Source: Brevibacillus brevis
Lineage (GTDB): Bacteria; Bacillota; Bacilli; Brevibacillales; Brevibacillaceae
DNA length: 64,000 nucleotides
Direction: 5' to 3'
NCBI RefSeq assembly: GCF_022026395.1
Contig: NZ_CP041767.1
Coordinates: 2,636,501 to 2,700,500, forward strand
This document shows, one piece after another, positions 8,223 through 16,050 of this stretch (position 1 is its first letter; every line of letters begins with the position of its first letter). The notes below the pieces were generated by a model. The model did no database searches. It worked only from the letters and a program-made list of their open reading frames with translations, and was not told where the DNA came from. A program made the position numbers and the translations under genes.

Positions 8223-8906
8223 ATGGACTCCCATATATTGCAACTGTTGCAAGAAGGAGCAACATCCGTCTCCAACCTTCTTTTAAAAATGTATAAGCGT
8301 ATGTCATTGACTGATGACGAGATGATGCTACTGATTCATCTGCTGTCCTTTCAGCAGGAAGGGAATCGATTCCCGACCTTAACAGAGCTGGAGGAACGCA
8401 TGTCCATGACGAGCAGGAGATTGATTCAATCTCTTCAAAAGCTATTAAAAGAAGATTGGATTACGATAGATGAGTTTATCGATCCACAAACGGGCATGCG
8501 TCATGAGCAATACAATTTGACCCCGTTGTACAAAAAGCTGTACCACACCTGGCGGGAGCAGCAAGTAGACCCGAGAAGCATGGACCCTTTTATGGAAGTG
8601 GCTGTTTCTCTGGATGCCGAACCTGTTGCCATTTACGCTCGTTTCGAGCAGGCATTTGGTCGCCCGCTAGCGCCGTTTGAATTGGAGAATATCCATATGT
8701 GGACCGAACAGGACGGCTATCAGGAAGAATTGATTTTGACCGCTTTGCGTGAGGCTGCAACCGTCGGTAAGCTCCACATCCGCTATATCGACAGGATCTT
8801 GCTCGAATGGCAAAAGCAACAGATAACAACCGTAGAACAAGCGCGTCTTTACAGCTTGAACTTCCGTAGACAAGCAAATATGAGAGACCACGGGCAACCG
8901 CTTTGA
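8223..8906 (+). CDS. dnaD: DNA replication initiation protein DnaD
   Basis: 227 residues, the usual size of DnaD, which remodels DNA and helps load the helicase at initiation and restart. The N-terminal winged-helix domain (about 10-110) has an L-T-D-D-E-M-M-L-L-I helix and a wing near ERMSMTSRRL. The C-terminal DDBH2 domain (about 130-205) contains the family YxxxI signature as Y-I-D-R-I. The ATG at 8223 follows AGAGGTG (8206-8212); an out-of-frame ATG at 8216 is ignored. The position downstream of asnS is conserved in Bacillales. nth, which often follows, is absent here. Confidence 0.92.
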   Translation: MDSHILQLLQEGATSVSNLLLKMYKRMSLTDDEMMLLIHLLSFQQEGNRFPTLTELEERMSMTSRRLIQSLQKLLKEDWITIDEFIDPQTGMRHEQYNLTPLYKKLYHTWREQQVDPRSMDPFMEVAVSLDAEPVAIYARFEQAFGRPLAPFELENIHMWTEQDGYQEELILTALREAATVGKLHIRYIDRILLEWQKQQITTVEQARLYSLNFRRQANMRDHGQPL

Positions 8907-8931
8907 TTTCATCCAAATCAAGCGGTTTTTT
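8896..8931 (+). terminator. intrinsic terminator overlapping dnaD stop
   Basis: AACCGCTTTGATTT / AAATCAAGCGGTT with a CATCC loop and a T-run. The dnaD stop codon lies within the left arm. Confidence 0.88.
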
Positions 8932-8949
8932 CTATGTCACCGTACACGT

Positions 8950-8977
8950 ACCCATTTTCCTTGGCTGTCATAACATA
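8950..8977 (+). promoter_or_regulatory. putative sigma-K promoter of spore glycan cluster
   Basis: ACC at 8950-8952 followed, 17 bases after the AC, by CATAACATA at 8969-8977. This fits the mother-cell sigma-K pattern AC-N16/17-CATA-N3-TA. It lies 35 bases upstream of the first gene of a cluster whose Bacillus subtilis counterpart (cotSA-ytcC region) is expressed late in sporulation. No good sigma-A boxes are seen here. Confidence 0.55.
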
Positions 8978-9011
8978 TTACGTAGATGCAAGCTTCAGGA
9001 GGCGATAACTT

Positions 9012-9434
9012 GTGGAAAAACGGAAAAAATGGGATCTGTCTCATTGGGTGACACCAGGTGTGTTTTCAGGGAGTTATGTCGTAGATGAGGCAGTTCAACG
9101 TATTTCAATTGTAAAAGCCAATGAAAAGCAAGAAGAGGAAGTAACGGAAAACGTCCAGGAGTTGGTCGTAAATACAACAGCAGAGCAGCCAAAGGAGCTG
9201 GTCTTGGAGCCTACCTTTGAAATTATTATGAGAGAGACAGACGAGGCTGTTGTGGAACAGGTTCACAAACTTGAGCAAGAAGTGATGGAACTGAAAGAGG
9301 CACTTGCGTCGTGGGAAGAAAGATGGGAGAAGCTTGAAGAAAACCATACCAAACAATTGCAGTACTTGTATCAAGTAGTTCTTTCACTGAAAAAGGAGTG
9401 GGAGATCGAACGAAATGAACATCGCAATTATTAG
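9012..9434 (+). CDS. coiled-coil protein heading spore glycosylation cluster
   Basis: 140 residues, very charged. The N-terminal 30 residues (W-D-L-S-H-W, G-V-F-S-G-S-Y) look folded. From about residue 35 on it is Glu-rich with a heptad-like pattern (about 80-135), so a coiled coil is likely. There is no signal peptide or membrane helix. Start is GTG 9012 after AGGAGGC. It overlaps the next gene, a CotSA-like glycosyltransferase, by 20 bases. In Bacillus subtilis the cotS-cotSA locus also contains a small poorly known gene, ytxO, of similar size; equivalence is only suggested by position. Confidence 0.75.
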   Translation: MEKRKKWDLSHWVTPGVFSGSYVVDEAVQRISIVKANEKQEEEVTENVQELVVNTTAEQPKELVLEPTFEIIMRETDEAVVEQVHKLEQEVMELKEALASWEERWEKLEENHTKQLQYLYQVVLSLKKEWEIERNEHRNY

Positions 9435-10587
9435 TCCGGGCCCCTTTTCAGTGCCACCGGTCAAAGGAAGCTCGGTCGAGCACGATATTGACGAGGTCAC
9501 AAAGATGATAGAGCCTATGCATAACGTAACCATCTACACTCGTCAATGTGCAACCTATCCGACCTCATCCGTGGAAGAAAACCGGCAGTTCATTCGCGTC
9601 CCGTATCAAGGGCCAAAGCCTTATTTGCGCCGGATTATTAACCATATCAAGAAGAACAAGCCAGATGTCATCCTCGTGGAAAACAGACCAATCTATGTTC
9701 TCACATTAAAACGCCATTTTCCCAAGATCCCAATCTTTGTAAATATGCACTCTCACGTGTATGGATCACAGCCGACCATCAGCAAGGAAAATATGCGGCG
9801 CTCCGTTCGACTGGCAACAGGCTTTATTACGAACAGTGAATTTTTACGTCAACATTTTATTCGGACGTGCAAGATTCCTGCAAATAAAATTCATGCGGTT
9901 CACCTCGGGGTTGATGTCACGCCTTATCAGGTTGCAAAGATAGCAGTCAAAAAAATGCGTCAAGAACTCGGGTTGAAGCCAGATGATCGCGTCTTGTTTT
10001 ATGCCGGAAGACTCATGCGCGGCAAAGGGGTACATGTGCTGATCAAAGCATTTCGCCGGGTGAGCAAACAAGACCCGAAAGCCAAACTCGTCATTGTCGG
10101 CGGTACGGGATACGGCAGTAATCGCTTGAATCCGTATGTTCGTGAGCTCAAGCGCCTTGCGAAGCCGTTGGGGGAAAAGGTGCGTTTCGTCAATTTCGTC
10201 CCATCCGCAAAGATGCCGCTTTACTACCAAATTGGGGATGTCGTGGCGACACCGTCTGTTTGGAAAGAAGCGTTTTGCCGTGTCAATTTAGAAGCAATGG
10301 CTTCCGGAAAGCCCGTCATTTCCACTCCACGCGGCGGCATTCGTGAAGTTGTTGCCCACGAGAAAAGTGGCTTTATCATCCCGCCAAAAGATTGGGAAAA
10401 AGGATTGCCCGCTGTCTGGGAACTGTTGTGGAGTTCACCTGCTGTCCGGAATGAAATGGGCAAACAGGCCCTCCAGCGAGCCAAGTTTTTCTCTTGGTAT
10501 GCAACTGCGCAGGGCTATCTGAACATATTTGAATCAGTCGTTCCAACACGAAGTGAAGAGAAACAACAGCTTTTAAAAACAGGATAG
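9415..10587 (+). CDS. cotSA: CotSA-like family 4 glycosyltransferase
   Basis: 390 residues with the GT-B fold of retaining GT4 enzymes. The N-terminal acceptor half begins with ISPGPFSVPPVKGSSVE (Gly-rich loop near residue 17). The C-terminal donor half starts near residue 190 with a Y-A-G-R-L-M-R-G-K-G signature and contains the EX7E catalytic motif at Glu285/Glu293 (EAFCRVNLE). It is the best family match to CotSA, a spore-coat protein of Bacillus subtilis. The surrounding genes (nucleotidyltransferase, epimerase, second GT4, UDP-glucose dehydrogenase) match the cotSA-ytdA-ytcA-ytcB-ytcC set. CotS itself, a kinase-fold protein, is not found here. Confidence 0.82.
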   Translation: MNIAIISPGPFSVPPVKGSSVEHDIDEVTKMIEPMHNVTIYTRQCATYPTSSVEENRQFIRVPYQGPKPYLRRIINHIKKNKPDVILVENRPIYVLTLKRHFPKIPIFVNMHSHVYGSQPTISKENMRRSVRLATGFITNSEFLRQHFIRTCKIPANKIHAVHLGVDVTPYQVAKIAVKKMRQELGLKPDDRVLFYAGRLMRGKGVHVLIKAFRRVSKQDPKAKLVIVGGTGYGSNRLNPYVRELKRLAKPLGEKVRFVNFVPSAKMPLYYQIGDVVATPSVWKEAFCRVNLEAMASGKPVISTPRGGIREVVAHEKSGFIIPPKDWEKGLPAVWELLWSSPAVRNEMGKQALQRAKFFSWYATAQGYLNIFESVVPTRSEEKQQLLKTG

Positions 10588-10709
10588 TTCGAGTGGAAAT
10601 GATATAGGTGGTTGCCTTTTCTTGTGTCATTGTGGACGTCTGCCCTGTCCAGCAATCCAGAAACGCATACCTTATAAGTATCGCAGAGCACAACTGGGGA
10701 GTGATACTT

Positions 10710-11756
10710 GTGAAAGGGTTAATCTTGTGTGCTGGACGTGGGTCGCGACTGCACCCCTTTTCCTATTCGCAACCGAAAACCCTCCTCCCTGTGGCCAATC
10801 ACCCGGTCTTACACTATTGCATTCGCAAACTGCGTGAAGTGGGCATTCAGGACATTGGCATCGTGATACATCCTTCTCAATCACAGATTCCTCCCATGGT
10901 GGGTGATGGTAGTCAATTCGGGGCTACCATTACGTTTATCAGGCAGGAGGTACGACTGGGAATTGCCCATGCAGTCCAGCTAGCGCAACCGTTTTTGCAA
11001 GACGAACCGTTTATCTTGCTACTAGGTGATAATTTATTGATGGATTCGCTTCACGGGCTTACCAAAGCGTTTGCGAAGGGGAAATCTGACGGTGTCGTGA
11101 TGCTAAGTCAAGTGGAGAGACCACAGGATTATGGGATCGCAGAAGTACAAAAAGGACGACTAATCTCTGTAGAGGAGAAGCCACGTCAGCCAAAGAGCAA
11201 CCTCGCTGTGATTGGCGCATACCTGTTTACGCCACCTATTTTTGAGTCAATTGCTACCCTACAGCCATCTCCCCGAGGCGAACTAGAAATAACGGATGCG
11301 ATTCAATCGATGATTAATCGCGGATTCAAATTGGCTCACTCCGTCACCAACGGAAAATATTCGGATGTGGGAACTATTGATCGTTGGCTTGAGGCCAACC
11401 AGTGGATGCTTACGAGGGAGCTAGGCAATCAACATCAAATTGGCAAAGGAACGATTGTAAAAAATTCGAAGATTACGGGTCCCGTACTAATCGGTGAAGA
11501 TTGTGTGATCGAAAATTGTCAAATCGGACCCTACGTCTCGATCCAAAATGGCGTAAGCTTGAAAAATTGCTCGTATCTCGAAAATAGTATCTTGCTGGAA
11601 AACTGCTCGTTGCATGACATTGCCTGGAAAATAACTAACAGCGTTTTCGGCCGCTCATCGATGATGACGGGTCAATCTTCTAACAGTACGGGAGTCTTCA
11701 TTGTAAGCGACAAATCGTCCATTTGCATTCCGGCTGTAAAGAGGGAGGACGTATGA
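10710..11756 (+). CDS. sugar-1-phosphate nucleotidyltransferase (YtdA/RfbA-like)
   Basis: 348 residues. It activates a sugar phosphate to a nucleotide sugar, probably UDP- or dTDP-glucose. The N-terminal Rossmann-like domain opens with LCAGRGSRLHPF and PKTLLPV, the nucleotide-binding signature. LLGDN (about residues 108-112) holds the metal-binding Asp. The C-terminal hundred residues are hexapeptide-like repeats (I-x-N-C type), a left-handed beta-helix. Start is GTG 10710 after GGGGAG (10696-10701); an earlier in-frame ATG at 10608 would add 34 residues ahead of the conserved Met/Val-Lys-Gly-Leu-Ile start and has no ribosome site. YtdA has the same place in the Bacillus cotSA cluster. Confidence 0.85.
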   Translation: MKGLILCAGRGSRLHPFSYSQPKTLLPVANHPVLHYCIRKLREVGIQDIGIVIHPSQSQIPPMVGDGSQFGATITFIRQEVRLGIAHAVQLAQPFLQDEPFILLLGDNLLMDSLHGLTKAFAKGKSDGVVMLSQVERPQDYGIAEVQKGRLISVEEKPRQPKSNLAVIGAYLFTPPIFESIATLQPSPRGELEITDAIQSMINRGFKLAHSVTNGKYSDVGTIDRWLEANQWMLTRELGNQHQIGKGTIVKNSKITGPVLIGEDCVIENCQIGPYVSIQNGVSLKNCSYLENSILLENCSLHDIAWKITNSVFGRSSMMTGQSSNSTGVFIVSDKSSICIPAVKREDV

Positions 11757-12556
11757 ATCCGACCTTTACTGTAGTCATTCCGACATACAATCGCGCCAAG
11801 TTTATTCGCAAAGCCATCAAAAGTGTCTTGAATCAGACCTCAAAAGATTGGAAGCTGCTGATCATTGACGATGCGTCCACCGATCGCACCAGAAGTAAAA
11901 TTGAAAAATATATGTACCACCCAAACATTATGTATCATCGAATGGAACAAAATTCTGGAATCGGCAAAGTCATGAATCAGGCATTGTCAATGGTGGATAC
12001 CCCATATCTCGTACAACTCGACTCCGATGACTGGTTACCGAAACGAACGCTGGCCGTACTCAAAAAGTACATTCACAAAAGCAAGAAAAGCACAGCTCTC
12101 TTCTACGGAAACATGAACATCTGGAAAGTTAGGCGCGGAAAATATACCAAGTCGATTAAGGTGAAGCACAAGACATTTCATAACAAATACCAGTTTCTGA
12201 AATACAATCGCTGGATGGTTTCTCCACGTTGCTATCGTGTTGAAGCCCTACATCAAGTGGGTGGTTGGGATACCTCGGATCGATACGAGGGAAGGATTAT
12301 GGAGGATCGGCGAATCATTTTGCGATTAATTGAAAAGTATCGGGTGAGGTACATCAACCAAACCCTTTACAACCGGACGAAGCATAAAGGTCAGCTCACG
12401 GATAGCAAGATGAAGTTTCGCCGTAATTATTTGCGAAAAAAAACATTCAAATTTTATCTGAAAAGGTGGGGCAAGAAGTACAAGGCCATTTATGGTTACA
12501 AGAACGGTTATTTAGTCATTAGAAGGCTCAAGAAAGTGAGGCGTCGGAGGCGATGA
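11753..12556 (+). CDS. family 2 glycosyltransferase
   Basis: 267 residues, GT-A fold, inverting GT2 family. The start is FTVVIPTYNRAKFIRKAI, followed by IIDDASTDRT and the metal-binding DXD-type motif as L-D90-S-D92-D93-W. The C-terminal third is extremely Lys/Arg rich and ends in a run of basic residues, which may hold it on membrane or polyanion. It starts at ATG 11753 after GGGAGGA. Both ends overlap their neighbours by ATGA, showing tight operon coupling. The acceptor sugar cannot be told. Confidence 0.88.
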   Translation: MNPTFTVVIPTYNRAKFIRKAIKSVLNQTSKDWKLLIIDDASTDRTRSKIEKYMYHPNIMYHRMEQNSGIGKVMNQALSMVDTPYLVQLDSDDWLPKRTLAVLKKYIHKSKKSTALFYGNMNIWKVRRGKYTKSIKVKHKTFHNKYQFLKYNRWMVSPRCYRVEALHQVGGWDTSDRYEGRIMEDRRIILRLIEKYRVRYINQTLYNRTKHKGQLTDSKMKFRRNYLRKKTFKFYLKRWGKKYKAIYGYKNGYLVIRRLKKVRRRRR

Positions 12557-13503
12557 AGAAAGCTCTTGTCACCGGCTGTGCAGGTTTTATTGGGTCTCAT
12601 TTGACGCAGCGATTGTTGAACGATGGCGTGACAGTCATCGGGATCGACGGATTCATCGATAACTACGATGTAGCTGCGAAACTGCGTAATCTGGCCGAAA
12701 TAGGAAAGCACCCCGCCTTCACCTTCCACTCCACAACGCTTCAGACCGGGCGTTGGGACATTTGGCTCGAGAACGTCGATGCTGTTTTCCATCTCGCTGC
12801 CTTGCCAGGTGTGAGAAACAGCTGGGGAAAATCCTTTGCTGATTATGTTAGCCATAATATTTTGGCCACACAAGAATTGCTGGAGGCGTGTTTGCAAAGA
12901 CCGAAGCCACCTGTCATCGTGGTCTCGTCTTCCTCTTCGGTATACGGAACGATGCAAGGGACAGTAACCAATGAAAATGCGCCTCTTCGCCCAGTTTCCC
13001 CCTATGGGGTGACCAAGGAAGCGATGGAGCAAATTTGCTCGGTTTATGTAAAAGCTTATGGACTCCCGGTTAGCATGCTTCGCTACTTTACGGTATATGG
13101 TCCCAGACAGCGTCCAGATATGGCTTTTCATCGTTTCTTTCGTCAAATGCTGAAAGGCGAGCAGGTCATCGTCTATGGTGATGGACAGCAATCACGAGAC
13201 TTTACGTATGTAACAGACGCGGTAGAGGCGAACCTGCTTGCTGCACAGCATGCAGTTCCTGGTGACATTTTTAATGTGGGTGGAGATCGGGAAATCAAGC
13301 TCATCGATGTGCTGTCCATCATGGGCACGTTAATGAATCTGACTCCTCGCATTACGTATCAAAATGGGCCGGCAGGTGACTCCTTACGAACCTGTGCAGA
13401 TATCCAATTTGCCCAACAACGCTTGGGATACAAACCAAAAGTGACGCTAGAAGAGGGCCTTCGCCATCAATTAGCAGAGATTCGTTCGCAATCAAAGGGG
13501 TAA
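12553..13503 (+). CDS. NAD-dependent epimerase/dehydratase (YtcB-like)
   Basis: 316 residues, extended SDR family acting on nucleotide sugars. The NAD-binding GCAGFIG loop is at residues 8-14. The active site has Ser in VSSSSSVYG and Tyr151/Lys155 in SPYGVTKE. It most resembles UDP-glucuronate 4-epimerases, which fits the UDP-glucose 6-dehydrogenase encoded two genes later: together they could turn UDP-glucose into UDP-glucuronate and then UDP-galacturonate. YtcB of the Bacillus cotSA cluster is of the same family. The substrate is inference. Confidence 0.86.
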   Translation: MKKALVTGCAGFIGSHLTQRLLNDGVTVIGIDGFIDNYDVAAKLRNLAEIGKHPAFTFHSTTLQTGRWDIWLENVDAVFHLAALPGVRNSWGKSFADYVSHNILATQELLEACLQRPKPPVIVVSSSSSVYGTMQGTVTNENAPLRPVSPYGVTKEAMEQICSVYVKAYGLPVSMLRYFTVYGPRQRPDMAFHRFFRQMLKGEQVIVYGDGQQSRDFTYVTDAVEANLLAAQHAVPGDIFNVGGDREIKLIDVLSIMGTLMNLTPRITYQNGPAGDSLRTCADIQFAQQRLGYKPKVTLEEGLRHQLAEIRSQSKG

Positions 13504-13529
13504 CACCCGTCATAAAGGAGGCCAGTTGC

Positions 13530-14603
13530 ATGCATCGGGTCCTCGTTTATCGCAGAAAGTTTCTTCCCAAAAGCGAAACATTTATTTACGAGCAATTGCT
13601 TGGACATCAAGTGGTCAAACCCGTGGTGTTGACCCGACAGCGAGCCTTTAACCGAAAACAATTTCCTTATTCGCCGGTCTATGTGCGCAAGCATATGGCC
13701 GGCCTCTCCACTTGGCTGCGACAAAAGAAAATTAAATGCCTGCACGCCCGTTTTGGTCCTGCTGGATTAGAATTGCTTCCTTATGCACAAAAAAGCAAGC
13801 TCCCCCTGATCACTTCCTTTCACGGCTTTGATGCGACTAAGCGCGTAAAAGAAAATCCAGTGTACAGGAGGTCCCTTATGCGTCTCTTTCGAAAGGGCCA
13901 GGCGTTTACAGTCGTCAGCAATCACATGAGAAAGCGCTTGATTCATCTGGGCTGTCCCCCGTCCAAAATTACCCTTATCCGCTCAGGAATTGATTTGCGC
14001 AAATTTCCCATGCTGCCGCCTCAGCCCGTGGAAAATGGGGAGTACCGTTTACTTAGCGTAGGAAGACTAACTGAAAAAAAGGGGATGGATACGCTTATCA
14101 AGGCGTTTACTCACGTGCATAAAAAACATCCCAAGGCAAAGCTGATCATCGTCGGTGATGGAGAAGAAAAAAAGAAGCTCAAACGACTGATCAAGAAAAA
14201 CAGGTTAGGCACACAAGTCGTGCTCAAAGGAGCTCTGCCACATCGTGAAGTCCAGCGTGAACTGGCCAAGTGCCATTTGTTCATCATCGCATGCAAGACC
14301 GCGAGAAATGGCAACCAAGAGGGAATTCCCAATGTCATCATGGAAGCGATGGCTAGCGGACGCCCTGTCATTTCCACCTATCACGCGGGGATTCCGGAGC
14401 TGGTCGAAAACAAAGTGACGGGATATCTGGTGCCGGAGAAATCACCGACTGCGCTTGGGAAAATGATAAACCGAGTACTATCAGAAAGTCACGAGTGGGC
14501 ACAGATCACGGCAGAGGCTCGACTGAAAGTAGAAAAAAACCATGATATCCATAAGCAACGGATGAAGCTAGAAGAGCTCTATTTGCGTGTGTCAAAAAAA
14601 TGA
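13530..14603 (+). CDS. family 4 glycosyltransferase (YtcC-like)
   Basis: 357 residues, GT-B fold. The acceptor half (1-170) starts with VLVYRRKFLPKSETFIYEQL, a start common in exopolysaccharide GT4 enzymes. The donor half has SVGRLTEKKG and the EX7E motif at Glu264/Glu272 (EGIPNVIME). ATG follows AAAGGAGG. It is the second GT4 of the cluster and lies 12 bases before the UDP-glucose dehydrogenase gene. It corresponds by family and place to YtcC. The donor is perhaps UDP-glucuronate or its epimer made by the neighbours. Confidence 0.85.
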   Translation: MHRVLVYRRKFLPKSETFIYEQLLGHQVVKPVVLTRQRAFNRKQFPYSPVYVRKHMAGLSTWLRQKKIKCLHARFGPAGLELLPYAQKSKLPLITSFHGFDATKRVKENPVYRRSLMRLFRKGQAFTVVSNHMRKRLIHLGCPPSKITLIRSGIDLRKFPMLPPQPVENGEYRLLSVGRLTEKKGMDTLIKAFTHVHKKHPKAKLIIVGDGEEKKKLKRLIKKNRLGTQVVLKGALPHREVQRELAKCHLFIIACKTARNGNQEGIPNVIMEAMASGRPVISTYHAGIPELVENKVTGYLVPEKSPTALGKMINRVLSESHEWAQITAEARLKVEKNHDIHKQRMKLEELYLRVSKK

Positions 14604-14615
14604 TGAGGTGAAGGA

Positions 14616-15902
14616 ATGAAAGTTGCCGTTATTGGGACCGGCTACGTAGGTTTGACAACTGCTGTTTCCCTTGCCATGAACGGTCATCAGGTGACTGGTA
14701 TTGACCTCGTTGCATCCAAAGTAGACAAATTGCGCCAAGGGATATCGCCGATTTACGAGCCGGGCTTGGATGAGGCATTGAAAAAAGTACTGGATAATGG
14801 CGCGCTCACTTTTTATACAGATCTGGCAGAGGCAAAGGATGCAGAGATTTTGTTCATTTGTGTAGGGACACCTGAAGCAGCAGACGGCACAGCCGATTTA
14901 ACCTATTTACTCGGGGCAGTTTCTGACATTGAAAAGGTACATTCGCTCGCACCGCAAGAACGCATCGTGGTAATCAAGAGTACCGTACCAGTCGGAACAG
15001 GGGAAAAAGTAGCGGGGATGCTGGCTGGCTGCCAAGGGATATCTGTTGCATCCAACCCGGAGTTTTTACGGGAAGGGAGTGCATTGTTGGACGCATTGGA
15101 GCCTTCGAGAATTGTCATTGGCATAGATAATTCACAGGCAGCGGATCGCATGGAGGAACTGTACAACGGTGTGAAGGCACCGCGAGTAGTCACGACCAGA
15201 GCAAACGCGGAGCTGATCAAATACGCTTCAAATGCATTTTTGGCCACGCGAATCTCCTTCATGAATGAGCTAGCACGATTAAGTACTGCGCTGGGAACGG
15301 ATATCGTGACGATCGCGAGAGGAATGGGACTGGACAGCCGAATCGGTCCGCAATTTTTACGGGCCGGAGTAGGCTATGGCGGCTCCTGTTTTCCGAAGGA
15401 TACGATTGCGCTATTGCAGCTAGCAGCTGAGCACAATATTCAATTAAGCATTTTGGATAAAGTGCGAGAGGTGAATAATACGCAGCCTGCCTGGTTTTTG
15501 GAACAGTTGTGCTTGCAACTCCCTGATCTGAAAGGGAAACAAATTGCCGTTCTGGGGTTGACGTTTAAACCGGATACGGATGACATCCGCGAAGCGCCAT
15601 CGCTCAAATTGATAGAAGCACTTCTGCAAAAAGGTGCTTCCGTGAAGGCGTTCGATCCGATTGGAGCATCTGGTGTCAGTAAGCAGTTTCCACAGATCAC
15701 GTATTCGCAATCCGCGACAGAAGCATGCGAAGGAGCACACGCCGCATTATTGGTCACAGAATGGGAACAGTGTGTCCAGCTGGATTGGAAACAGGTTCAC
15801 CAAAGCATGGCGCTGCCGATCTTGGTAGACGGTCGAAATGCCTGGCCGAACCAGGAGGTAAAGGAAGCAGGCTTTCATTATATCGGAGTAGGAAGAAGCT
15901 GA
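14616..15902 (+). CDS. ytcA: UDP-glucose 6-dehydrogenase
   Basis: 428 residues. It oxidises UDP-glucose twice with NAD+ to UDP-glucuronate in the cytoplasm. The Rossmann NAD site is VIGTGYVGL (residues 5-13). The catalytic Cys258 lies in GVGYGGSCFPKDT, and the conserved GLTFKPDTDDIREAPS marks the C-terminal domain. Length is typical. ATG follows GAGGTGAAGGA. It is the last gene of the spore-glycan run and is followed by a strong terminator. The symbol is given from family plus synteny with the cotSA cluster; a ugd/tuaD-type enzyme would look the same. Confidence 0.9.
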   Translation: MKVAVIGTGYVGLTTAVSLAMNGHQVTGIDLVASKVDKLRQGISPIYEPGLDEALKKVLDNGALTFYTDLAEAKDAEILFICVGTPEAADGTADLTYLLGAVSDIEKVHSLAPQERIVVIKSTVPVGTGEKVAGMLAGCQGISVASNPEFLREGSALLDALEPSRIVIGIDNSQAADRMEELYNGVKAPRVVTTRANAELIKYASNAFLATRISFMNELARLSTALGTDIVTIARGMGLDSRIGPQFLRAGVGYGGSCFPKDTIALLQLAAEHNIQLSILDKVREVNNTQPAWFLEQLCLQLPDLKGKQIAVLGLTFKPDTDDIREAPSLKLIEALLQKGASVKAFDPIGASGVSKQFPQITYSQSATEACEGAHAALLVTEWEQCVQLDWKQVHQSMALPILVDGRNAWPNQEVKEAGFHYIGVGRS

Positions 15903-15934
15903 CTTTTCCATTTCGGGAAAGCTCAGCTTTTTTT
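15896..15934 (+). terminator. intrinsic terminator of glycan cluster
   Basis: AAGCTGA..CTTTTCC / GGGAAAG..TCAGCTT followed by T-run. It overlaps the final codons of the dehydrogenase gene. Confidence 0.88.
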
Positions 15935-15959
15935 CTGTGGAAAACATGAAAGCGTCTGA

Positions 15960-15988
15960 TTGATTTGAACCTGTAGGCATAATACGAT
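15960..15988 (+). promoter_or_regulatory. probable sigma-A promoter of pepF
   Basis: TTGATT (15960-15965), 17-base spacer, TACGAT (15983-15988). Both boxes match consensus at four of six positions. Confidence 0.4.
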
Positions 15989-16050
15989 AGGATACACATA
16001 TGGATGATTTGACCATTTCATCTTACATGAATAACGAGGGAGTGATCACG

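Noticed and set aside
7395..8252. A 285-codon minus-strand open frame
   Set aside because: It lies wholly opposite asnS and shows no start signal or known motif.
10608..10709. Longer N terminus for the nucleotidyltransferase
   Set aside because: The family begins at the K-G-L-I-L-C-A-G-R-G strand; GTG 10710 has GGGGAG upstream and the earlier ATG does not.
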